This document shows, piece by piece, positions 31,062 to 38,707 of a stretch of DNA of 46,016 nt. Numbering within the stretch: the first letter of the stretch is position 1; each line of letters opens with the position of its first letter. The translations under genes were made by a program, and so were the position numbers. Origin of the DNA: JAPLMI01 sp043798375. Lineage in GTDB: Bacteria; Omnitrophota; Gorgyraeia; 2-01-FULL-45-10. The notes beneath the pieces are model-generated. The model ran no database searches, was not told where the DNA came from, and saw only the letters and a list, made by a program, of their open reading frames with translations. The stretch lies in NCBI GenBank assembly GCA_043798375.1, contig JAZDOS010000058.1, forward strand, positions 1-46,016, in the 5' to 3' direction.

Positions 31062-31787
31062 TTACCTGTAATATTTCTCGTAATCCTTAAGGTCTATCAA
31101 GAGTTTCGTATTTGACTCCAGCCCGCGCAGCCAGTCCTCCAGGTATTTATTTTTCTTCGCGTCGAGCGCCTTCCTGGAGTATTCATCCTTTTCCTTCTTA
31201 AACTTCTCTTCGTCAAAATCCTTATTATCAATTTTGTACCGGTCCAGGATTTCCTCATCGGTTACTTTTATATCTTTGGTAAGGGTATTATTCATCTTCT
31301 GGACGGCGAGGTTATTCCTTACGATCTCTTCGAAGCTCCTCGGATATACGGACAGGTTATTCCTCAATATGTATTCGTAGATCCTGTCGTCGAACTTTCC
31401 GCCCCGTGAAAAGAGGGGGTGGCCCTGTATAAAGGTTATGACCTCGGCGTCGGATACCTTTATCTTCCTTTTCTTCGCCTCGCGCGACATCACGAGCATA
31501 TCCCATGCGAGTTTTCCCGAAAACTCTTTGTTTTTCATGATCGCGTCGAGGACCTGCGGTTGGGAGAAATAATTCAGGAATATCTGGCACCTTACCGCGC
31601 CGAGCGATCCGGCAAAGTCATCGAAAGAGATTTTTTTGCCGTCGATCAAGCCTGCGTATGTCGGGCCCTTCTCTTTGGACTTTCCGATCGATCCCGCACC
31701 CCATATCACAAAAGCGGGCAATATCAGGATGAGCGTGCCCCACAGCACAAACTTCGTTACCTTCTTATTCCGCATCAGTTTCAGCAT
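31062..31787 (-). CDS. SurA-N / PpiD-like periplasmic chaperone without PPIase domain
   Basis: A 241-residue protein with an N-terminal anchor (KKVTKFVLWGTLILILPAFVIWGAG) like PpiD. Next come AGLIDGKKISFDDFAGSL (parvulin-chaperone start) and helical chaperone segments (EAKKRKIKVSDAEVITFIQGHPLFSRGGKFD, NNTLTKDIKVTDEEILDRY). The parvulin PPIase domain that should follow is missing; instead a charged helical tail finishes the protein. It probably holds exported proteins at the inner membrane. It converges on the radical SAM gene with a 23-base gap. Confidence 0.8.
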   Translation of the reverse strand: MLKLMRNKKVTKFVLWGTLILILPAFVIWGAGSIGKSKEKGPTYAGLIDGKKISFDDFAGSLGAVRCQIFLNYFSQPQVLDAIMKNKEFSGKLAWDMLVMSREAKKRKIKVSDAEVITFIQGHPLFSRGGKFDDRIYEYILRNNLSVYPRSFEEIVRNNLAVQKMNNTLTKDIKVTDEEILDRYKIDNKDFDEEKFKKEKDEYSRKALDAKKNKYLEDWLRGLESNTKLLIDLKDYEKYYR

Positions 31788-31879
31788 ATAACACCTCTAA
31801 AAATTTTGACTGCGACGTTATCAATTATATTTCATGCCGCATCTATATTCAAGGTAAATTTTTCGTCCGCTATTATTCA

Positions 31880-31908
31880 TTGACTTTTACCGTTATATTA
31901 TGTAAAAT
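31880..31908 (+). promoter_or_regulatory. Promoter upstream of the basic mini-gene and hisG
   Basis: TTGACT (31880-31885), 17-base spacer, TAAAAT (31903-31908). Transcription would begin near 31915, two bases before the GTG of the mini-gene, so that frame would be read almost without leader. Confidence 0.55.
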
Positions 31909-31916
31909 TAATAAGC

Positions 31917-32075
31917 GTGAAGAAACGCGGCAAACGGCTCATAAAGGCGAGGAAAAGCTGGACGAGGAATCCGAGGACAAGGATAAAGGAATCTCGCCGT
32001 ATTTACAAAAGGCCGAAGATAAAGAAAGAGACGATAAGAGTTTATGAAGACCGGGAAGACAAGATCGAAGCTTAA
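31917..32075 (+). CDS. Basic mini-protein, 52 aa
   Basis: A short frame from GTG 31917 encoding a very basic peptide: KKRGKRLIKARKSWTRNP, then RTRIKESRRIYKRPK and an acidic end. The core (W, then NPxTR, then K/R-x-Y-x-R-x-K) resembles widespread short uncharacterised bacterial proteins with a WxxNPxTRxxxSKKxYxRKK pattern; this is from memory. It overlaps the hisG start by 32 bases. Another frame over the same bases is open but acidic, and its only plausible start lies in the -35 box. Confidence 0.45.
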   Translation: MKKRGKRLIKARKSWTRNPRTRIKESRRIYKRPKIKKETIRVYEDREDKIEA

Positions 32076-32934
32076 GCTGGGGCTGCCGAAAGGAAGCCTT
32101 CAGGAAGCCACGGTGAGGATGTTCAAAAAGGCCGGTTTCTACATAGGCATAAGCGAACGGTCCTATTTTCCTTCGATAGATGACGGCGAGATCGAGTGTA
32201 TCCTCTTCAGGGCCCAGGAGATGTCGCGGTACGTCGAGGACGGAATTCTCGATGTCGGCATAACCGGCAATGACTGGATACTCGAAAACAAGTCCAACGT
32301 GGTAAGGGTAGCGGAACTGATCTACGCCAAACAGAGCATGCGCCCCGTTCGATGGGTGCTCGCCGTTCCGCAGGAATCCAGGGTAAAGAAGATAAAGGAT
32401 TTGAACGGCAAGAGCGTCGCGACGGAACTTGTAAGCGTCACAAAGGATTATTTCAGGAAGAATAAGGTAAAAGCCAATGTCGAGTTCAGCTGGGGCGCGA
32501 CGGAAGTCAAGGCCGCTGTCGGCGTTGACGCGATAGTGGAAGTGACCGAGACCGGGTCCAGCCTTCGGGCGAACAAATTGAGAGAGATAGCCACGGTTTG
32601 CGAATCTACGACTCAGCTCGTCGCAAACCGCAAGAGCTGGATGATCCCATGGAAAAGGAGTAAGATCGAGAACCTCGCCCTTCTTCTGAAAGGCGCGATA
32701 CTCGCCGAGGAGAAGGTGGGGCTGAAGATGAACGTCCTGAAGAAGGACCTTAAGGCGGTCTTGTCGCTATTGCCCGCGATGAAGAAACCGACGATCTCTA
32801 ACCTCTCCGACCCGGACTGGCTCGATGTAGATACGATCATAGATGAAAAAACAGTCAAATATCTGATTCCGCAGCTGAAGCGCGCGGGCGCTCAAGGGAT
32901 TATCGAGTACCCGTTAAATAAAGTTATATACTAG
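32044..32934 (+). CDS. hisG: ATP phosphoribosyltransferase
   Basis: First step of histidine synthesis, joining PRPP and ATP. The 296 residues match the long (HisZ-independent) form with its regulatory C-domain. Motifs: KLGLPKGSLQEATVRMFKKAG, VEDGILDVGITGNDWI, VATELVSVTKDYFRK, the PRPP loop GVDAIVEVTETGSSLRAN, and the C-terminal LPAMKKPTISNLSDPDWLDVDTII. No other his genes are visible here. It begins with ATG and precedes the COX24-like peptide gene. Confidence 0.94.
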   Translation: MKTGKTRSKLKLGLPKGSLQEATVRMFKKAGFYIGISERSYFPSIDDGEIECILFRAQEMSRYVEDGILDVGITGNDWILENKSNVVRVAELIYAKQSMRPVRWVLAVPQESRVKKIKDLNGKSVATELVSVTKDYFRKNKVKANVEFSWGATEVKAAVGVDAIVEVTETGSSLRANKLREIATVCESTTQLVANRKSWMIPWKRSKIENLALLLKGAILAEEKVGLKMNVLKKDLKAVLSLLPAMKKPTISNLSDPDWLDVDTIIDEKTVKYLIPQLKRAGAQGIIEYPLNKVIY

Positions 32935-32948
32935 GGGGTGAGGAAGAG

Positions 32949-33038
32949 ATGCCTTGCGGGAGAAAAAGAAAAAGGGCGAAAATGGCGAAGCATAAAAGAA
33001 AAAAAAGAATGAGAAGAGATCGCCATAAGAAGAAATAA
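32949..33038 (+). CDS. AURKAIP1/COX24-type basic peptide, 29 aa
   Basis: A short frame with a strong RBS (GAGGAAGAG) directly before ATG. The peptide begins MPCGRKRKRAKMAKHKRKK and ends MRRDRHKKK, so it is almost wholly Lys/Arg/His. The pattern KMxKHKRKKRxRxxRHKKK is that of the AURKAIP1/COX24 domain, whose mitochondrial members belong to the small ribosomal subunit. Bacterial forms about 30 residues long are known, so a ribosomal role is likely but inferred. Too short for most gene finders. Confidence 0.75.
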   Translation: MPCGRKRKRAKMAKHKRKKRMRRDRHKKK

Positions 33039-33042
33039 GAGA

Positions 33043-34182
33043 GTGCGAAGCCCCGGAAAAGTAATAAATTTTGTCGCCATTTGCGGTATTATTATATTAG
33101 GCGGACCTGATTTTGCCGGCGCCAGCCCGGATACCTCCGCGAGAGGCCGAGACCTCTCGCGAAAGGGTTGCCTTGTATCCCGCGGAACCGGCGCAAGTGC
33201 GTATTCAAAGTCGCTTGCCCATTATACGATGGGCATTATTTATGACAATGAAAATAGGCCGGAAGACGCTATCCGCGAATACAACGAAGCCCTGCGGCTC
33301 GGGCCGGACGTAAGCTACATTCGGACAAGGCTTGGCGTCGACTACCTTCTTACAAAAAAAGAAGCGAGCGCCTTCGAGGAACTGACCCTCGCGGAAAAAC
33401 TCGATCCACAGGACGCGAAGCCCAAATTTCTGACGGCGCTTATCTATACCTCCTTAGGCAAGTTTGAAGAAGCCCGTAAGAAATACGAAGAGGTTACAAG
33501 GCTTGATCCGGAGTCCATCTGGGCATTGAGCTCTTTAGCAGACGTGCTCGTTCTAGAGAAGAAGATGGCCGAAGCGGCGTCCATTTACGAAAAGCTCATT
33601 GAGAAAGAAAAGAACGAGCCTCTACTCCGCTTCAATCTCGCCGTTATCTATTCCAGAATAGGCAGGCTTGACCCGGCGGTAGATAAGCTGAAAGAGGCCA
33701 TCAGGCTAAAACCGGATTATATCGAAGCCTACATAGGCCTCGGCGTTCTTTGCGAGATGAAGAAGGATTACGCGGGCGCTGCCCGGAATTTCGAAAAAGC
33801 GCTGGCGATAGAGCCGCTCGACGCGAGGCTGCATTTTTATCTCGGCGTATTGTATGAAAAGAAAAAAGAGAAGAGGCTTGCGGTAAAAGAATTCAGGGAA
33901 ACGATTAAGCTCGACGCCTCCTTTTCCGACGCGTATAATTACCTGGGCTACATGTTTGCCGAGGACGGGTTAAATCTGGACGAGGCGGAAGCGCTTATAA
34001 AAAAGGCTCTTCGGGCCGAGCCGGACAACGGCGCGTATGTCGATTCTTTGGGATGGGTTTACTTCAAGAAGGGTATGTACGAGAAGGCTCTTGTAGAATT
34101 GGAAAGAGCCGTTAAATTAGAACCGAATGAGCCGGAGATAAAGAAGCATCTTGATGATGTCAGAAAGAAGCTGAAAAAATGA
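33043..34182 (+). CDS. Exported TPR-repeat protein
   Basis: A 379-residue protein starting at GTG. A signal peptide covers about residues 1-28 (VINFVAICGIIILGGPDFAGAS). From about residue 58 onward there are eight or nine tetratricopeptide repeats, for example AHYTMGIIYDNENRPEDAIREYNEALRL, ALSSLADVLVLEKKMAEAASIYEKLI and AYIGLGVLCEMKKDYAGAARNFEKALAI. It probably scaffolds protein complexes in the periplasm. Overlaps the transketolase N-half gene by 4 bases. Confidence 0.9.
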   Translation: MRSPGKVINFVAICGIIILGGPDFAGASPDTSARGRDLSRKGCLVSRGTGASAYSKSLAHYTMGIIYDNENRPEDAIREYNEALRLGPDVSYIRTRLGVDYLLTKKEASAFEELTLAEKLDPQDAKPKFLTALIYTSLGKFEEARKKYEEVTRLDPESIWALSSLADVLVLEKKMAEAASIYEKLIEKEKNEPLLRFNLAVIYSRIGRLDPAVDKLKEAIRLKPDYIEAYIGLGVLCEMKKDYAGAARNFEKALAIEPLDARLHFYLGVLYEKKKEKRLAVKEFRETIKLDASFSDAYNYLGYMFAEDGLNLDEAEALIKKALRAEPDNGAYVDSLGWVYFKKGMYEKALVELERAVKLEPNEPEIKKHLDDVRKKLKK

Positions 34183-35012
34183 AACAGCCGGATATCCTGG
34201 AATTGAAAAAGAAAGCGGTTGAGATACGAAAAGACATACTGAAGATGCTTACCGAAGCCGGCTCGGGGCACACGGGCGGAAGCCTGTCTCTGGTCGAGAT
34301 ACTGATAGCGTTATACTATTACAAATTAAAGCATGACCCCGCGAACCCGGATTGGAAAGAGCGCGACAGGCTCTTATTATCGAAAGGACACGGTTGCCCC
34401 GCGCTTTACGCGGTGCTGGCCGGGAGAGGTTATTTCCCGAAAGAGAAACTCATGAGCTTAAGGAAGTTCGGCAGCCAGCTGCAGGGCCATCCACAAACAG
34501 GCTTGCCGGGCGTGGAGATATCGAGCGGCTCTTTAGGGCAGGGGTTATCGATCGCCAATGGCATTGCCCTGGCCTCACGGCTTGACAGGGTAAATATCAG
34601 GGTATATTGCGTGATGGGCGACGGTGAAACGAACGAAGGCCAGGTGTGGGAAGCCGTTATGACCGCCGCGCATTATAAACTCGACAATGTATGCGCTATC
34701 ATAGATTTCAACAAGCTTCAGATCGACGGGTTCTGCTGTGAGATAAAAGACATGAGCCCTTACTTACACAAATGGAAAGATTTCGGGTGGAATGCCCTTG
34801 AAGCCGACGGCCATGACATCGAAAAACTTATGGGCGCGCTCGATGAGGCTGAAAAGTTAAAAGGGCGTCCGACCGTAATTGCCGCTCACACAATAAAAGG
34901 CAAAGGCGTTTCGTTTATCGAAAATAAAGTGGAATGGCACGGCATCGCGCCGAAGAAAGAAGAGTACGAACGGGCGATTAAAGAGCTGGACGAAGCGTTG
35001 AAAAAAATATAG
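34179..35012 (+). CDS. Transketolase, N-terminal (ThDP-binding) subunit
   Basis: A 277-residue half-transketolase. Motifs: GSGHTGGSLSLVEILIALYYY, LLSKGHGCPALYAVLA, GVEISSGSLGQGLSIANGIALA, and the ThDP/Mg site VMGDGETNEGQVWEA ... CAIIDFNKLQIDG. It pairs with the C-half gene at 37732 to make an active enzyme moving two-carbon units between sugar phosphates. Split transketolases are common, but the halves normally adjoin; here two unrelated genes separate them. Confidence 0.94.
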   Translation: MKQPDILELKKKAVEIRKDILKMLTEAGSGHTGGSLSLVEILIALYYYKLKHDPANPDWKERDRLLLSKGHGCPALYAVLAGRGYFPKEKLMSLRKFGSQLQGHPQTGLPGVEISSGSLGQGLSIANGIALASRLDRVNIRVYCVMGDGETNEGQVWEAVMTAAHYKLDNVCAIIDFNKLQIDGFCCEIKDMSPYLHKWKDFGWNALEADGHDIEKLMGALDEAEKLKGRPTVIAAHTIKGKGVSFIENKVEWHGIAPKKEEYERAIKELDEALKKI

Positions 35013-35022
35013 AGGAGAAAAC

Positions 35023-36663
35023 ATGCTGCCGCGTAAACTGAAGATGTATATAAAGATGCATTGGGTAAAGCTCGCCATTGTCACAGCGGTAATTTTTGTA
35101 TTGTGCCTTGCGGTATGGGGATTGATGTCGCTTGAGTCTTTCTACAGGAATATTACGCTCGCCACCATGCCGATAAACCTCATCATGGTAGCGCTGAACG
35201 CGACGATATTCGTATTCATGTACATGACATTCATGCAGGGCGGGCTTGCCAGGGTATCGAAATCGAAAATAAAAGGAGAGCTTGTCGACGTCAAATGGTC
35301 CGACGTCATCGGGATGGAGAATGTCAAGATGGAGGCGAGAGAAGTCGTCGAGCTTATCAAGGACAGGGCCAGGGTCAAGAAGATCGGCGGGAAGATCCTG
35401 CGCGGCATTCTGATGATAGGCCCCCCGGGATGCGGAAAGACGTATCTCGCGAAGGCGATCGCCACCGAGACGAAGCTGCCGTTCCTGGCGATGTCAGGCA
35501 GCGAATTCGTCGAGATATTCGTAGGGGTGGGCGCGTCGAGGGTTAGGCGGTTATTCAAGAAGGCGAGAGAAATGGCTTACGGTTACGGCGGCTGCATCGT
35601 ATTCATAGACGAACTGGACGCGATAGCCAGGAAAAGGGTCTTCTCCGCTTTCGGCGGTACGGAAGAGACGAACTCAACGCAAAACCAGCTCCTTGCCGAG
35701 ATGGACGGGCTTGCGGAGATAAAGGATAAAAAGGGCGAACCGTCTACCGAACAGAATATCATTATAATCGGCGCGACGAACGCGGGCGAAGACACTCTCG
35801 ACAGGGCCCTGCTCCGGCCCGGGAGATTCGACAGGAAGCTTTATATTGACAGGCCGAATCTCGACGACAGGGAGAAGTTATTCGCCTATTATCTCGGAAA
35901 GATCCAGCGCGATCCGTCTATAGACGTGGGGCGTCTTGCGAGAAAAGCCGTGTATAAATCACCCGCCGATATAGAAAACATAGTCAAAGAGGCGGCGCTG
36001 ATAGCGACGAGAAGCGGAAGAGACGTTATTAAATTCGAAGACCTCTCCGAGGCTCTTGAGAGGGTGGAGCTCGGCTTGAAACACAAATTGAACGTTTCGC
36101 CGCACGAGAAAGAGCAGACGGCATACCACGAGGCCGGCCATCTCATAGCGCTTTATATACTGCATCCGACGGACGACGTCTTTAAGGCGTCTATAATACC
36201 CAGGCGCGGTTCGCTGGGTGTAGTTCATCACCAGCCGAGGGAGGAACTGTACACCTTTGACAGGGACAGGCTCCTGGCCGATGTAAAGGCGGACCTTGCC
36301 GGATACGTGGCCGAAAAGATAAAATACGGCGTTACGAGCTCGGGTGTCGCCGAAGACTTTAAGCAGGCGATGGCCATCGCCCACAACATGGTATGGAAAT
36401 ACGGCATGGGCGAAGTGGGGTTATTAGGCGACTATACAACTATTCCGGAGTCCCAAATATCCGAAAAATTAAAGGAACAGCTGAATAACGAGACCGACAA
36501 GATATTGAAGAAATGCCTGAAGGACGTGGAAGAGCTTCTTAAAAAAGAACAGCCGCTTCTGGAGAGGTTCGTGAAAGAGCTCCTGGAAAAAGAAGAGCTC
36601 GATTACGACGAGATAGACACGGTATTCAAAGAGTTCGGCAAGTTCAGCACGAAGACGGCATGA
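35023..36663 (+). CDS. FtsH-like membrane AAA+ zinc protease
   Basis: A 546-residue protein with two N-terminal membrane helices (VKLAIVTAVIFVLCLAVWGLM and MPINLIMVALNATIFVFMYMTFM) joined by a very short loop, unlike the long periplasmic domain of FtsH. The AAA module has Walker A GPPGCGKT (133-140), pore loop FVEIFVGVGASRVRRLF, Walker B CIVFIDELDAIA (from 191), and arginine finger LLRPGRFDR. The M41 protease has HEAGH (369-373) and a late Asp in GVAEDFKQAM. All catalytic residues are present. It probably degrades membrane proteins. The lipoprotein gene overlaps its stop. Confidence 0.92.
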   Translation: MLPRKLKMYIKMHWVKLAIVTAVIFVLCLAVWGLMSLESFYRNITLATMPINLIMVALNATIFVFMYMTFMQGGLARVSKSKIKGELVDVKWSDVIGMENVKMEAREVVELIKDRARVKKIGGKILRGILMIGPPGCGKTYLAKAIATETKLPFLAMSGSEFVEIFVGVGASRVRRLFKKAREMAYGYGGCIVFIDELDAIARKRVFSAFGGTEETNSTQNQLLAEMDGLAEIKDKKGEPSTEQNIIIIGATNAGEDTLDRALLRPGRFDRKLYIDRPNLDDREKLFAYYLGKIQRDPSIDVGRLARKAVYKSPADIENIVKEAALIATRSGRDVIKFEDLSEALERVELGLKHKLNVSPHEKEQTAYHEAGHLIALYILHPTDDVFKASIIPRRGSLGVVHHQPREELYTFDRDRLLADVKADLAGYVAEKIKYGVTSSGVAEDFKQAMAIAHNMVWKYGMGEVGLLGDYTTIPESQISEKLKEQLNNETDKILKKCLKDVEELLKKEQPLLERFVKELLEKEELDYDEIDTVFKEFGKFSTKTA

Positions 36664-37739
36664 GAGTAAAGGTAAAAGGTAAAAGTAAAAAGGCAAAACC
36701 ACAAGTCAAAAGTAAAAATTTTACCTTTTTACCCGCACTTTTTACTTTTTCATTTTTACTTTTTTTACTCATTACCCTTTACTCATTACTCTTTACTATA
36801 TCCGGATGCGCGCCGACGTACCCGAAAGAGCGGTTTAAAGAATCGATACTCAAGGTCTGCAAGAAAGAGTATTCGCTCGACGTAAAAGCCGACACGATCG
36901 GCAAGACGATAGTGATATATGTTCCGCTCGGGGGCCTTCTGGATTTTAATTTCGGGATCACGAAAAAGGCGAGCGAAGAGATAAACAACGTGATCCTGAG
37001 CGTTTCGAGGGTCGCCCTGTCGTCGGACGCCGAATTCGACTTCTACTGCGTTATAGCGCACGACGTGAAAATCCCGGAGATACAGATAGTCATCATAAAG
37101 AGTGTCGATGACGTCAAGCGCTTTATGCTGAACGACATCTCGAGGGGCGAATATTCGAAGAGGATGCTCGTCGATATAAGGCTGAATCCGCAGGCGCAGA
37201 AGGAGAAGGCGATAAAGGAAGTCTTTCAGAAGATGTCGCTCGATAGACATTGGCAGGAAGATGTCTTAAACGACTTCTTCAGGGCCGAGCCGACCATCCT
37301 GGGCGACATAGGTTATTGGAACGGCCGATTCTACGTAAAGGACGTCGGCCTTCCCGAATTCCTGGCCGAACAGACCGCGAACCGCGTCAGGATGGCCTTC
37401 AGGGAGGTTAAATTACTCGACGATCTCTTTTTCATAAAATCCGCGAAAGGTTATTATAACGCGAAACCCGAAAAGAAATATTTCAGGTTTGAGATTACGG
37501 CGGAGCCGAAATGGCTCAAGGAAGCCGGAGGAGAAGAGGTCTCGGGCAGGGTATTTGAAGAAACCATAAAAACGGCCTCGCACGTGCTTCACGGCTATCG
37601 TTTCGAAGATTTCGATCATATCGAGATCTTGAACCAGTCCGACGGTTCGGTTTTAAAAGTTTCGAAAGACAGCCTTGAAGAATTCAGGAAGAAGAAGATG
37701 ATTTTTGAAGATATTTTGACGGAGAGCCAGAATGAGTAA
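36660..37739 (+). CDS. Lipoprotein of unknown function, repeat-derived signal peptide
   Basis: A 359-residue protein. Residues 1-20 are Lys-rich. A long hydrophobic stretch (about 21-48) leads to lipobox TISGC (Cys about 50). The signal region is encoded by a low-complexity GTAAAAGG/TTTTTACTTT inverted repeat, so an inner start (for example nearer the hydrophobic core) is possible but no ATG is seen there. The mature part has mixed alpha/beta segments (IVIYVPLGGLLDFNFGITKKASEEINNVI, FDFYCVIAHDVKIPEIQIVII). I recognise no family. The start overlaps the protease stop; the end overlaps the transketolase C-half by 8 bases. Confidence 0.75.
   Translation: MRVKVKGKSKKAKPQVKSKNFTFLPALFTFSFLLFLLITLYSLLFTISGCAPTYPKERFKESILKVCKKEYSLDVKADTIGKTIVIYVPLGGLLDFNFGITKKASEEINNVILSVSRVALSSDAEFDFYCVIAHDVKIPEIQIVIIKSVDDVKRFMLNDISRGEYSKRMLVDIRLNPQAQKEKAIKEVFQKMSLDRHWQEDVLNDFFRAEPTILGDIGYWNGRFYVKDVGLPEFLAEQTANRVRMAFREVKLLDDLFFIKSAKGYYNAKPEKKYFRFEITAEPKWLKEAGGEEVSGRVFEETIKTASHVLHGYRFEDFDHIEILNQSDGSVLKVSKDSLEEFRKKKMIFEDILTESQNE
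36664..36798 (+). repeat. Low-complexity inverted repeat (GTAAAAG / CTTTTTAC) in lipoprotein 5' coding region
   Basis: The left half is purine-rich with repeated GTAAAAGGTAAAAG units. The right half is rich in TTTACCTTTTTAC and ACTTTTTACTTTTT units that pair with it. The repeat begins right after the ATG/stop overlap and stays in frame, encoding the Lys-rich and hydrophobic parts of the signal peptide. Confidence 0.75.
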
Positions 37740-38685
37740 AGATAAGAAGCTGATGATACCGACCAGAGACGGTTTCGGCCAGGCCCTTGTGGAATTGGGA
37801 AGAACCGATAAAAATATCGTCGTGCTATCCGCGGACCTGACCGATTCCACCAGGGCGGCCTGGTTCAAGAAGCAGTTTCCGGAAAGGTTCTTCGGCCTGG
37901 GGGTGGCGGAACAGGACATGTTCGGCACAGCCGCCGGGTTCGCACTCATGGGGAAGATCCCGTTCGCGTGTACGTTCGGCGTTTTCGCTTCGGGCAGGGC
38001 GTGGGACCAGATAAGGGTCTCTATAGCGTACATGAACCTTAACGTAAAGATCGCCGGGACGCACGGGGGGATCTCCGTAGGCCCTGACGGCGCGACCCAC
38101 CAGGCGCTGGAAGAGATAGCGCTTATGAGGATCATTCCCAACATGACGGTCGTGGTGCCGTGCGATGCTTTAGAGGCTAAAAGGGCGACGATAGAGGCCG
38201 CGTCGCTGAAAGGGCCGGTCTACTTAAGGCTCGGCAGAAGCGGCGTGCCGGTCATCACGAGAAAAGAAGATAATTTCAAGATCGGAAAGGCGAACACATT
38301 AAAAGACGGCCTTGACCTCACGATATTCGCGTGCGGCCAGATGGTTTCCGAGGCGCTATCGGCGCATGAAGCATTGAATAAAGAAGGTTTAAAAGCGCGC
38401 GTTATAAACCTACACACGCCAAAACCCATAGACAAGGATGCCGTTATAAAAGCCGCGAAAGAAACAGGCGCTATAGTGACGTGTGAAGAGCATACGGTGA
38501 TGGGCGGCCTCGGGAGCGCCATCGCGGAAGTTGTGATCCAGAACTGCCCCGTCCCCATGAAGATGGTTGGCGTGCAGGATAAATTCGGCCAGTCGGGCGA
38601 ACCCGACGAGCTCTTCAGGCATTTCGGCCTCACCGCCGCCGACATCGTCAAGGCAGCCAAAGACGTTCTGAAGATGAAGAAGTAA
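37732..38685 (+). CDS. Transketolase, C-terminal subunit
   Basis: A 317-residue protein holding the pyrimidine-binding and C-terminal domains. Motifs: IPTRDGFGQALVELG, VVLSADLTDSTRAAWFKKQFP, GVAEQDMFGTAAGFAL with catalytic Glu, HGGISVGPDGATHQALEEIALMR, YLRLGRSGVPVI, and EEHTVMGGLGSAIAEVV. It complements the N-half at 34179. Its start overlaps the lipoprotein end by 8 bases, so the three-gene order is translationally linked and not a chance insertion of an independent unit. Confidence 0.94.
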   Translation: MSKDKKLMIPTRDGFGQALVELGRTDKNIVVLSADLTDSTRAAWFKKQFPERFFGLGVAEQDMFGTAAGFALMGKIPFACTFGVFASGRAWDQIRVSIAYMNLNVKIAGTHGGISVGPDGATHQALEEIALMRIIPNMTVVVPCDALEAKRATIEAASLKGPVYLRLGRSGVPVITRKEDNFKIGKANTLKDGLDLTIFACGQMVSEALSAHEALNKEGLKARVINLHTPKPIDKDAVIKAAKETGAIVTCEEHTVMGGLGSAIAEVVIQNCPVPMKMVGVQDKFGQSGEPDELFRHFGLTAADIVKAAKDVLKMKK

Positions 38686-38707
38686 ATACCGGTTGAACAA
38701 GGTTTCT

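Noticed and set aside
31916..32047. Acidic frame ending in an ATGA overlap with hisG
   Set aside because: The overlap is tempting, but the only in-frame start codon (TTG 31880) coincides with the promoter -35, and the peptide is low-complexity. The basic frame is preferred.
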